Of a stretch of 64,000 nt of DNA, positions 1 to 12,309 are shown in pieces. Position numbers and translations under genes: made by a program. Below the pieces are notes generated by a model. That model made no database searches. It had not been told where the DNA came from and saw only the letters and a list, made by a program, of their open reading frames with translations. How positions within the stretch are numbered: position 1 is the stretch's first letter; every line of letters begins with the position of its first letter. Source of the DNA: Paramacrobiotus metropolitanus (Eukaryota > Tardigrada > Eutardigrada > Parachela > Macrobiotidae); assembly GCF_019649055.1 (NCBI RefSeq), contig NW_026570290.1:124001-188000 (forward strand), written 5' to 3'.

Positions 1-533
1 GTTGAGCCATCAACTTCGAACATGATTGGCGACTGACTCATGAGCGGTTGGCCCTGGTCATGTGCCTTTGGACCAGGCTTTTGGCATTGGTCCTGCGCCT
101 CGTCTCCCCCTTTGGTCATCGTTGGTGCCCCAGGTTGGATCCGGTCCAGACCCGGTAGAGTTGGACTTGTTATCGAATCCTGGGCGACAAGGTTGGCCCG
201 GGCCAGATTCTCGGCACCGTGTCCCCGTCTCGTGTTCTGTCCGTTGGTTACCGTTGGTGCCTCAGATTGGGCTTGGCCCGGATCATGTATAGCCGGTTGG
301 CGCGCCGAAACCCGGGGGACACTGTTGGCCTGGGCCGGCAACTCGGCGCCAGGCTGGTTGTCTTGAGGCTGGTTGGCCTCAGGCAGCCCTTCGGACGCCT
401 CCAGGAATGTATCGTCCTGGGTGGCGTTAACAACTTTCCTAACTTGTGTCCTAGTCGGCAGGATTTGGTTTTGTCCCGCCTGGCTTTGGCCTCGACCTAA
501 CTCGTGGAGCCGGTCAAGTTTGGTTCGTCCGGG
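1..533 (-). other. Unrecognised open frame running off the left edge
   Basis: On the minus strand one frame stays open for about 177 codons, from position 533 to the window edge. It has no obvious initiator at its upstream end. The predicted peptide is rich in Gln, Ala, Pro, Gly and Asn with few hydrophobic residues, so it would be disordered. The DNA is GC-rich, which makes chance open frames likelier, and I recognise no domain. It could be an internal exon of a gene continuing to the left, or part of a repeat. Confidence 0.25.
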
Positions 534-1455
534 TCAGAACTAGTCCGCCTTGCGCCACGAAAACCGTATGGCCCCGTTGGTTCGCGCGTGGCGTAGGTAT
601 TCCCGCAAGGTTTGGCGTACTCATTGGTTTGGCGCCTGTAAATAGGACTGAGCAATCTCCGTTGGAGTTGCTCACGGCTGGTGTATGGCATCACCTTGGC
701 CAAGGCACTGTGAGTTTGGCCCATGGTACTGGAACATAGTAAAATCTTTGGTCTTGGTCTGAATCGGAATTTGTTTCGTGTCTGGACCGGATCTGAATCG
801 CGGGTCGATGCTGGTCAGGTGCGTTAGAGCTGAGGTTTAGCACTAGCTCCCTATGGCCCTATGCTACGTTACCGACCAGTGTGACGTCACGTACTTCGTG
901 GCCTTGCGATTAGCTCTACGTCACGAGTTGCGCGTCGCCACCTTCGTGCGGGCGACAGAGCAGTCCACAAGAGGTGTCTACCGCCTCGAGTGTGCGGTCT
1001 CTGAAATTAGCAACACTTATAGTGGTCTTTTTTGTCCCAGCGCTTTGGTCGGCTTAATGACGAACACGTCCGCCGGACGTGTTTGCTTGCCCAGACGTTT
1101 TGGCCGGGTGCACACGCAAGACGCCGTTCACACGGACTGCCGCTTTTATTGCTTGACCACAGACCGGTGACCATATGCACGTTTCGTAGCAATACTCCCT
1201 ACATCTGTTTTTCGCGCTCTTTTGGTGCCGCTGTTAACTGTTTGTGTGAGTTTTCGGCAAAAGTCCGGCATTGCGTTCTTTGTAGTTGTTGTCGCCCTGG
1301 CTGGTAAATGGCGAATTGTGGTATGAATGAATATAATTGTGATGTACAATTTTCGTTCCCCGGTTGCACCAGTGATGCGCTTAAAGGTGATTTCTGGCAA
1401 TAGCTTACACGCGGGAAGATGTTTCGGCCCCCGGACTTGCTTCCTTGCATTTGCC
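534..1455. other. No supported gene; GC-rich, repeat-like DNA
   Basis: Short frames occur on both strands, but none has convincing composition, splice signals or similarity to anything I know. A palindromic stretch ACACGTCCGCCGGACGTGT lies near 1064-1082. Confidence 0.4.
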
Positions 1456-1458
1456 AGA

Positions 1459-1640
1459 GTGCGGCAAAATAGCTGACGCGCTATTTTAACGCAGTGTGCG
1501 GTAAAATAGCCAAGAAGCTATTTCATCCACCACAGTGCGGCAAAATAGCCAACTGGCTATTCTGACGCAGTGTGCGGCAAAATAGCCTGAGGGCTATTTA
1601 GATCCTTATTGTCATACTGCGGCAAAATAGCCATAGCCTT
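1459..1640. repeat. Array of five short hairpin units (TGCGGCAAAATAGC)
   Basis: Five copies of a unit starting TGCGGYAAAATAGC recur every 35-45 bases. In the first four, the AAAATAGC half is followed 3-6 bases later by its inverse GCTATTTT or GGCTATT, so each copy can fold into a small hairpin. The fifth has only a short inverted arm. The spacers differ between copies while the arms stay conserved. Such arrays occur in subterminal regions of transposons, but I see no element ends here. Confidence 0.65.
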
Positions 1641-1828
1641 AAGAAAACTACATCAAGTTGAAAATTAGGGAAATGCATTAGCGAAAAATGAAAAACTGTA
1701 ATGAAGCGGACTACCAGTATGGTGATATAAGTGATTTTCTCTGAACATCCGATTACACTTACTAAATTTTTGTGTTGGTGAAAAGTTTGGTATAATTAAT
1801 TGGTGCAAAAAATTGATACAGAAATTTT

Positions 1829-2009
1829 TGCCGATCTCACGAGCGAGCCGATTTGCCAAAATAAAATTACGAGCGAGTTGAGCGAGCGGCAGCAAAGAAA
1901 AATTGGAAAACGAGCGAGTCGAGCGAGCGGCGGTTGGGGCGCGAGCGAGCTGAGCGAGCAGGAAGTTTCAGAAAGCTGAAACGAGCGAGCTGAGCAGCAC
2001 TTTTGCTGC
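1829..2009. repeat. GAGCGAG tandem motif array plus an 8-bp-arm hairpin
   Basis: Blocks of CGAGCGAGYYGAGCGAGC recur five times with 20-40 base spacers. The array ends in a perfect hairpin, GAGCAGCA-CTTT-TGCTGCTC, near 1992-2011. The pattern is seen directly; no function is implied. Confidence 0.55.
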
Positions 2010-2030
2010 TCGTGCAGGGCTCTAGCTGCT

Positions 2031-2354
2031 TATGACTGGGCAGCCGCAGCGCGCTTCTTGCGAGGATTTGTCCGGTATAACGTGGACACATGGGCTAATT
2101 ATGACTGGGCAGCCGCGTCGCGCCGCTTGCAGCGTTTTGTCCCGTTCGACCTGGATTTCTGGAAAGGGAACAATAACCGCCAGCCGCTGAGGATCCGCAC
2201 TCCGTCGCCGCCTCCTGTTCATGATCCGGCAGCGCTCGACCGCCTCCTCACGTTCCGGGATATATTGTGTCCTCTCTTCGCTCTTTTCTTCGTCTCAGTC
2301 GTCTGTATGTTTCGTGAAGCACCCGAAAAGGGGCGTAAATATGATTATCAGTAG
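2031..2354 (+). other. Open frame with an imperfect 23-codon internal repeat
   Basis: TATGACTGGGCAGCCGC occurs at 2031 and again 69 bases later. Across both copies one reading frame stays open and gives two related 23-residue units that each begin YDWAAA. The frame ends at a stop near 2354 after a hydrophobic stretch. There is no good start codon upstream of the first unit and I recognise no family. It may be an exon or a chance frame inside repeat DNA. Confidence 0.2.
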
Positions 2355-2574
2355 ATATCGGTTGCATTTTCGCCGAGGATGAAGAATGTTTGTACGATTT
2401 ATACCATTCGGAAAGCACCTTAATCCCATTTGCAAGAATTTGTTTCATCACTTCGTTCTGATTTTTTTTGTATATGAAACAGGCTTCAGTGTGCCTTAAC
2501 ACAAATCTCTTGCATAAATCTGCAGATATGTAATTCTGGAGGATATAATTGTAATACTTTTTTGAAATTGCCAT
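2248..2574 (-). CDS. Possible small protein, unrecognised
   Basis: A 108-codon frame begins MAISKKYYNYILQNY and is rich in Tyr, Lys and Glu, with a basic tail (RRLRRRKERRE). The first 60 residues look like globular coding sequence. A possible splice donor (AAG|GTGCTT) lies after the residues LANGIK, so this could be one exon of a larger gene rather than a complete protein. It overlaps the plus-strand open frame, and at most one of them is likely real. No homologue is recognised and no regulatory signal is seen. Confidence 0.25.
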   Translation of the reverse strand: MAISKKYYNYILQNYISADLCKRFVLRHTEACFIYKKNQNEVMKQILANGIKVLSEWYKSYKHSSSSAKMQPISTDNHIYAPFRVLHETYRRLRRRKERREDTIYPGT

Positions 2575-3090
2575 TCAAGTTATGATTGTGTTTATTCTAC
2601 AACTGTTGTATTTTTTTAATGTCTATATACGGTATCTACGAATGTGCGACTGCTTGCGTTAAGGCTTAAGACAGCTACCCTGGGTTATGCAACGCGATTG
2701 CGGTACGTACAGTTCTTACTGCAACCGTAAATCGTAAAATTAATTATTACAGTATTCGTTTCCATGTTCGGATTGAAAGACGACGTCTAGTCTGTCGGCG
2801 TTACCCAGTATCGTTGCATTGATTACCGTAGCATAGTTGACACAATTACAATATTGTTTTATTGCCATGTTGCCTATCTTCCGAAGAATAAAAGACACGA
2901 TAACCCTGTACACAAGTCGTCGTCTCAGTTACCAGTTTTGTCCCCAATGGAAACCGTACTGGGGTAAAGACTAGATAGCACTCTCAACAACAGCGAACTT
3001 TGCCGCGGGGGCACACATCACCACGTTGACATAACACTATCGGCACGTTCTACGTATACGAATCTACACAGTAATCAGAAGGTGTTTGAT
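2575..3090. other. Intergenic; 3' flank of actin
   Basis: No gene is seen. On the minus strand a polyadenylation hexamer (AATAAA; TTTATT on plus at 2858-2863) lies about 230 bases beyond the actin stop codon and could end that transcript. Confidence 0.4.
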
Positions 3091-6025
<2,935 letters not shown>

Positions 6026-7231
6026 ATGCAGAATAAAAGCTGCTCTGTATACTTGTTAACTGTAACGATTATATTGGTCGGATGCAAGTCCATCACCGCT
6101 GCTCCACCTGGTGATGGGCCGTCACGAGATTCCCGTTACATTGCGTCGGATAATAACCAGTACAATTATGTAAGTGTCCGAATAAGAAACGGGCAAATAA
6201 TACTGTATTAATTTTATGTAAACGCATTACTTCCCAGAAATCAAATGAAGGAGAGTTTGCATATCATAGTTAATCTGTGATTTTATGAAAGGGGAAACAT
6301 TTTTTTCCAAATTAAACGATAAGTATACAAACGATACATATGTATCTGTGTTCACCAAATACGGTGCAATTACGTATATTGCTATTATAAAATATCTGTT
6401 AGTCATTAAAAATTTTCGCAAGCCGAACTTGAACTTTAGATATTATGCTAATATTATGTAATTATTAGCATAATATGCAATCATGTGGCGGTAATGACAT
6501 ACTCGTATACAGGAATAAATACCGTGATAAATGTGTAAGTGTTGAGTACACAATAATATAGTGTTGGGTCTAATACTGTAACAATTATGCTTTTAAAATC
6601 ACAATGTCTTGGTAATGTTCCCAAGCAGTGTTCAACCTGATGATTTACTTTAGTGTAATATTAGTGCCATTTTCGGTGCTAATATGTACAGATGGTTCGC
6701 ACGGAATACTTATACCAAATTTAATGAAATGGCAGTGCTTTAATTTTAACTTATTGCTATGATATTGTTGTAGATTACAGGTTTTCTCTTGGACACTCTT
6801 GTACGGCAAGCACGACGTTCAAACAACGGGCAAAACAAGCAAACATGTTGTTCTTGATTTTGCAGCTCGGCAACAGCCGTACAGCCAACTTCTCGGTCGA
6901 CACCTTCCAGTCTCCGACCGGCCTGGGCCTGGATGCCCATATTCCTCCCCTCCCCAACGACGTCATGCAAGAAACGGGGAAGACGATCGCGGAGGGCATG
7001 GACGTGTTCCAGGATGCTCTGACTAAGTTCCTCGGCACCCTTTTCGGAACCGTGAAGGCGCTGAGTAAGAATCCACAAAAGAGTATCAACGTTATCAACT
7101 CCGTCATCGGGGCGGTTAATGCCGCCAGTGATGACTATCTCACCGCCGGCACCAGCATTGTGAATGGTTTCGATCAAGCTGTCATTAAAAACCGCAACAT
7201 AAGCAACTTGTTTGATCCTGCACGTCCCTAA
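6026..7231 (+). CDS. Small secreted protein SSP1 (paired with SSP2)
   Basis: Two exons, 6026-6169 and 6866-7231, join in phase 0 (donor GTAAGT; acceptor TTTTGCAG). The product is about 169 residues. The first 26 form a signal peptide (basic start, hydrophobic VYLLTVTIILVG, small residues before AAPPG). The mature part is predicted helical, with the core FLGTLFGTVKALSKNPQKSI and the end KNRNISNLF. SSP2 near 30.1 kb shares the exon structure, the phase-0 intron and the pattern FL..(L/V)FGT.K....KNP..(I)IN..N....AVN and NNRN(I/L)..LF, so the two are paralogues. AATAAA follows at 7284-7289. I do not recognise the family. Secretion is inferred from the leader; no enzyme motif is visible and no cysteines lie in the mature part. 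Confidence 0.75.
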
Positions 7232-7607
7232 AATTGTTATACTTGGTTTTAATTTGCGCGTGAAGATGCTGGAATTTATTATGAATAAACAAATGGCTGG
7301 TTGCTAAAACTGTTCAAGCGCCGTCGGTACTGTCGATTACAGACACAGTCATAACACCGGTATAAAGGTTCAAGATGGGCTTAAAAAGTACTTGTTAGCA
7401 TGTGGTTTTAACCGCGCTAGTCCTATGCGTCCTTCACATGGTCATTTTTTTCTCTTTGAACTACTAACACCGCAGAATTATATTACACTGCTGAGTTCCC
7501 AACAAACGATCAAACGATTAGGCAGAACATCTTGTATTTTGTTCTCGTAAAGACGTTTGAACACCTTTTCCGTTTGCGTTCCGCCAGCAATTTCCACCGA
7601 CACAACC
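7232..7607. other. Short intergenic region, SSP1 to LRS1
   Basis: Contains the SSP1 polyadenylation signal and presumably the LRS1 promoter. Nothing else is seen. Confidence 0.4.
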
Positions 7608-8938
7608 ATGAAATTATTACTTTTTCTCTTTGTCAGCACTATTCAACGAATGGCTTGCCTTGTGCACGGTAGCAAATCACTAGGTGGGTTACAAGATATA
7701 TAGGTTCAAAAAAAGAAGTGCTTCATTTTAACGCATGTTGCGCTAACAAATGCTTCGCAGTTTGAATTCATGCTGGCGATTCATGCACATTGGATTCGTT
7801 CTTGATGCACACTGATTGTCTATTTTGTTAATTAAATTTCTGAACCGACTGGCTGATGTCCCCATTTTGCATCCCTACATCAAGTGAAATGATTACAGTA
7901 CAATGAAAATTATAACAGTACTATAACTTTTTTGTATATTATCGATGCTTTTGCAGACGAGCATCCGGTACTGGAAACCGAGTGCAATACGCCGCCACCG
8001 GTTATCCAAGCAGCCGCTGTAGAGTTACCCACGTTTTCCTTCCGCACCGACCAGTTTTCACGAGATGAATGCCTGGCGCACGCGGAAATGAGAAAAATGG
8101 AGACTCTATGGTGCAACCCCGTTTTTTGGCCACAGGACTGTGATCGGTCGAAACCGCAAACGTTTATGGCAGTGACCTACGCCTACGTGTCGTGTTATGA
8201 CAGGAGCCGAGTCGAACTGGTATAAACATCACGCGGGGTATAAGTTTAATTAGCCCCTATCGGGCTGTTGACATGACGCTAAGAGAAGGAGACGGTCCCG
8301 CCGATCAACTCCATTCTGACGTAGTCGAACCAATCCGCCACCAGATCATCGACTTACGCGTGTACGTAATGGCACTCTCCCCAAGGTTAACCACAGCCAA
8401 GATTTTCGACGCTGGGATGCTATTGAATCTGTTACTCTTGAAAATTATATCCGGTAGCCGTTTGCAGATTCAGAAGAAGCATTTCTCGCGGATGCCGCAG
8501 ATCCGACGGATAGCGTTCAAGCAGTGCATCATCGCCGTACTGGAACCGTACACCATTACTGACTTGCCTCATTTACAGAGCTTGTCACTGGAAGACGGAG
8601 TCGGTCTGCATCTTCACAGCATATCTGAAAGGAGCGATTGGGCCATAGTACGTTTCAGTGACGAGGAGTACTTGGAGTTACTTCGGAAACTACACAGTGA
8701 CTGTGCGTATGCCTGGTACCGCAATTTTCTCAAGAAATACCCACGTCTTATTGCTTGCAAGGAGACAGGGGAATTGGGGGTTATAGGAAATTACCGATCA
8801 CCAGCTGTTGATGTGGTAAACTTTTCAGGTGTGAGGAGTGTGGACTGCGCGCAAAATTTGACTGATTTTCAGATAAACAATATTGCCGGCCACGAGTATT
8901 CCTACAACACTTCTTGCTATGGCCGTCAATGCGAATGA
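7608..8938 (+). pseudogene. LRS1, secreted leucine-rich protein with one frameshift
   Basis: First member of the LRS array. Exon 1 (7608-7668) encodes a signal peptide starting MKLLLFLFVSTIQRMACLVH. The intron is 7669-7956, and exon 2 starts at 7957 with a phase-1 junction that makes an Asp, as in LRS2. Exon 2 reads through the N-terminal cysteine domain to a stop at 8223-8225. The family sequence resumes in another frame (INITRGISLISP onwards) and runs to the stop at 8936-8938. Alignment with the paralogues puts a one-base length change at about 8217-8225. Everything else, including the leucine-rich segment and the C-terminal CxC cap, is well kept, so the loss is recent or is an assembly error. 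A 34-base GT-AG intron there would also restore the frame but is implausibly short. The tail differs from the others, ending YGRQCE. Confidence 0.8.
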
Positions 8939-9594
8939 GAATTTTCCTTTAACTGTGCATCAGTCCTGTCTGAGGCAATGTCTTTAATGATCAAAATTTA
9001 ACTGAAATGTTTGATGAGTGTTTCGGCAAGTTCCTTTTTTGTTTTAAAATTAGACATCGAAATGTATGCCGCATTAGCCTAGTTCCGCATGGAAAGTTTT
9101 TATGATGCTGAGTAAACCACTTTTGCACGCCGTTTGATAATATTGTTGATCCATACATGTACATGTACCCCGTAATACGAGCATGCATGAATAGGGCTTA
9201 CTGCTTACATTATTTTCTGACAATCATGTCCCAGAAAAGCGCACCACAGCTTATTATGTAGCGTAATTAATGTCGAGAGCACTTTGCCATGAATACGGTA
9301 GATTAAACACCATTCACCGGCTGATATTCTCACGCGATAACCATACGACGAAGTACGAACGATATGGATCTGTCAGCATAAATGGACTGGGGTTTTAAGT
9401 TTGGTTTTCAAGCGCAGTAACTTCTTTGTTGTATGTTCAGTATCGGTAAAACAATATAAACATGTGGACGAAGTATAAACCGTTATTTCAGTCGAAACAT
9501 CATTCAACTCAAACAGCTGTTCCGCACGCCCAGATGGTGGCACGGTTTCTCAGATTCTCCGATTAACTCGAATTGCTGTTACATTAATCACACC
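8939..9594. other. LRS1-LRS2 intergenic unit, also duplicated at 18.6-19.5 kb
   Basis: No gene is seen. The DNA from the end of LRS1 through this spacer has a diverged counterpart after LRS4. Examples are the blocks around 9211-9250 and 9500-9545 against 19095-19135 and 19395-19445. Confidence 0.5.
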
Positions 9595-10717
9595 ATGTTA
9601 CTGATCCTTAAGACCATAACAACAGTCCTTTTGCTTCCAGGCTGCTTTACGCACGGTGGGTCTCAAGCCTCCCATGATAATAAATTCTGCTTTGAAATTT
9701 CCTCTGTATGAAACAATGCACTATACCACATCTGCAGATGAACGGCCGGATCTAGAAATCGACTGTAATCCTGCACCAGCGACCACGACAGCAGCGCCTG
9801 CAGAGCCGACCGCGTTTCCATTTCGGACCGATCTGTTAACGCGAGAAGAATGCCTTGCATATGCACAACTGCATACCCACCGGAATATGTGCAGTCCGGT
9901 TCTCTCACCGCAACAGTGTGAGCCCTCAAAGTATGATCAGTACACGATAACACCACCATCCAGAACTTACATCGATGCCTCCTGTTCATGGGCGAATCGA
10001 ACAGCGCTGACAGAAGTTATGCGGAGTATCAACATTATTAGTCCGAATCGGGCGGCTATCGTAACCTTTGCGGAACAAAACGACACCACCTGTCCGATTC
10101 ATTCGGACGTCATCAATCCAATCCGTAACCAGATTATCGAGTTGTACGTCTTAGGATGCCGCACGACGCGTACCACCGCCAAGATTTATGAAGCTGGAAT
10201 TTTCCCAAATTTGATACTGTATAAGCTCCAGTCCGGGCTGCGCTTGGAGATTCAGAAGAAGCACTTCACACGGATGCCACAGATACGAAGTATTCGACTG
10301 GTGTACTGCACTATCGCTGCGCTAGAGCCGTACACGTTTACCGATCTACCACACTTGCAGAGCTTGGAACTGGAGGGCAACGTGGGCTATCATCTGTACC
10401 GCGTGCACGAAACTCCCGATCGGCGCATCTGGGATCCCGAGATATTCAGCGACGAAGATTTCGAGATGATTCGGAAACTGCACTGTGATTGCTCGTACGC
10501 GTGGTACCGCAACTTTCTAAGAGAGAAGCCGTATTTAACATTCGGCAAGGTCAAAGGAGAAATTGGCGTTATTGGAAACTATGCGACGCCGTTTGTTGAC
10601 GCTTCATTTCTCTCGGGTGCGCTTAGCGTTAATTGTACGCAAAAGTTGACGTACAACAATAGTAACGTCGGAAGCGAGTACTCGTACAATGTACCATGCT
10701 TTAACCTGCGCTGCTGA
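9595..10717 (+). CDS. LRS2, secreted cysteine- and leucine-rich protein (intact)
   Basis: Exon 1 is 9595-9655 (signal peptide MLLILKTITTVLLLPGCFTH), the intron 9656-9737 is 82 bases, and exon 2 is 9738-10717. The phase-1 junction creates Asp, giving DERPDLEIDCN at the mature start. The product is about 346 residues. The N-terminal part has five spaced cysteines (DCN, EEC, CSP, QCE, SCSW). The middle has leucine-rich repeats (FTRMPQIRSI, FTDLPHLQSLELEG). A cap starts LHCDCSYAWYRNFL, and two cysteines lie at the end (VPCFNLRC). This resembles extracellular LRR proteins with an LRRCT-like cap, though the cap is divergent. It is the most diverged intact copy together with LRS8. No reading-frame damage is seen. 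Role unknown; secretion or surface exposure is inferred. Confidence 0.85.
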
Positions 10718-12160
10718 TGAAAAGTGCACCTTGAATTAATGGCAGTCGATTGCCTCAGCCGTGCATGCCATCCGCGGCTTGCAAACCAGCCTGTAATGGT
10801 GTCAATATGTACTGTATTATGCGGTAAATTTCTTGGGTCACCTTGTTCCTGTACGGGTATTAAGCGGTGCAAGTTGCAACAAAGGTGGGATTTCCACTTT
10901 TGAAGTTGAACGTCGACCAGCTGGATAAGGTCATTTCTTTTACTTGTTGCACGTTTATGGGTAGGAGCGCTCATGTGCAGCAACGGTAAAGGGCCGCCTA
11001 ATGACGACAAGGAGTAAAACCTGAGACTGACAAGCGGCATTTTCTGTTTGACAAACGAAACAGCCAGCAACCAACAGGAATGTTACCCGTGGCTGGGCCG
11101 TAGACGATACTGAAAATTAACGGCAATGGCTTCGGTAGTAATCTGTACAAGCCGGTGCTAACTGGCATAAAGTATGGCTGCGAACTGCGACAAAAACTTC
11201 GGAACTACCAGCCTGTGCGCAGTTCGGGTAGCACGGCATCACCAAAAGGCAAGAAAGACTTTGAGAGGGTAGAAAATTCTCTAACAATACCAGTAGTGCC
11301 AAAGGGCGTACCAAACGTAACTTTCCGTGTTTTGTACCTCTCTTCACAGATTCATTCAGCAGTTCATACAGATATTTTTATTAACCACCTTTTATTCAAA
11401 GTAAATTTAAACTAGTCTAACTGCGATTTTGCCGCAGAGCATTTGGCTAAGTATTTTTATTCGCAAGCTTTTCAGAGCGTTTTAAAAACGTTATATTAGC
11501 ACGCTAGGACACCATAAGCATTTTCTATTAAAATACCCTGTTCAAAGCGTTAAGGAAGGAGAGAAGTGACAAACAAAGTTACAAAAGCCAGTTTTCAAAA
11601 TGACCGTGATTAGGGAGCCAAAAGTAATATCAGCTGATTAATTTTTTGTTTCTGTAGTTCTTCGTTGAACCTTCTAATTTTTATTTTCTATAATTATTAG
11701 CTTATGAATTTTTATTTTTTATATTAGCTTAGGAAACAATTCATGTGAATAAAATATAATGAGTTCCATATTTCTTCAAATGGCGTGGGGACATAATAGG
11801 GAAAGTTACTTTTGGGACGCCCTTTGTATGATACAGCGGTAGCTCGTGTTGCTCTCAGTCAGATTACATCACCAGAATGAAACAATAATTTGACTTTCTC
11901 AAGCGATCGGTTTGCGACTGACCGATAAGGATCCTCTGAGTTGAAGATAAAATCAATGTTCAGAAAATGGCGAGTCTCCTTGAATTGGCTCGTTAGTCCT
12001 TACATTATTACATATATATGAAAAAAGGCATACATGCGTAAAGCATAAGGCATTGCTGTAATAATAACTGATACAAACAGAAGATACCCTTTTCACCAGA
12101 GAAATCATAATTATTCCAATTAAAAATTTACGCCGTACGTCCGGTTTCACCTTATTGGTT
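10718..12160. other. Intergenic before LRS3, with shared upstream block
   Basis: No gene is supported; frames on both strands around 10.6-11.4 kb lack start, splice or composition support. At 11895-11928 lies the block TTTCTCAAGCGATCGGTTTG, which recurs upstream of LRS5 and, degraded, upstream of LRS4, LRS6 and LRS7. Confidence 0.45.
11895..11928 (+). promoter_or_regulatory. Conserved upstream block of the LRS genes (LRS3 copy)
   Basis: TTTCTCAAGCGATCGGTTTG followed by GACTGACCGATAAG lies about 266 bases before the LRS3 start. LRS5 has nearly the same block at 20435-20470. It could be a promoter element or simply duplicated DNA that has not yet diverged. Confidence 0.4.
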
Positions 12161-12309
12161 ATGGAGACTTTAAAAATCAGCGCCCTGAAATTACTGCAGG
12201 CATTGCTGATCAACATCATTTTGCTGCCGCCCTGCCTTATGCACAGTAAGCATATTACGTATTTACTCACTCGCCCATAACTTTTAGCACGGTAAATATA
12301 TTCTACCCC

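Noticed and set aside
8221-8254. 34-base GT-AG intron to rescue LRS1
   Set aside because: It is too short for the introns seen here (60 bases or more), and no paralogue has an intron at that place.
10579-11070. Minus-strand 163-codon frame after LRS2
   Set aside because: It overlaps the end of the intact LRS2 exon in antisense and has no supporting features.
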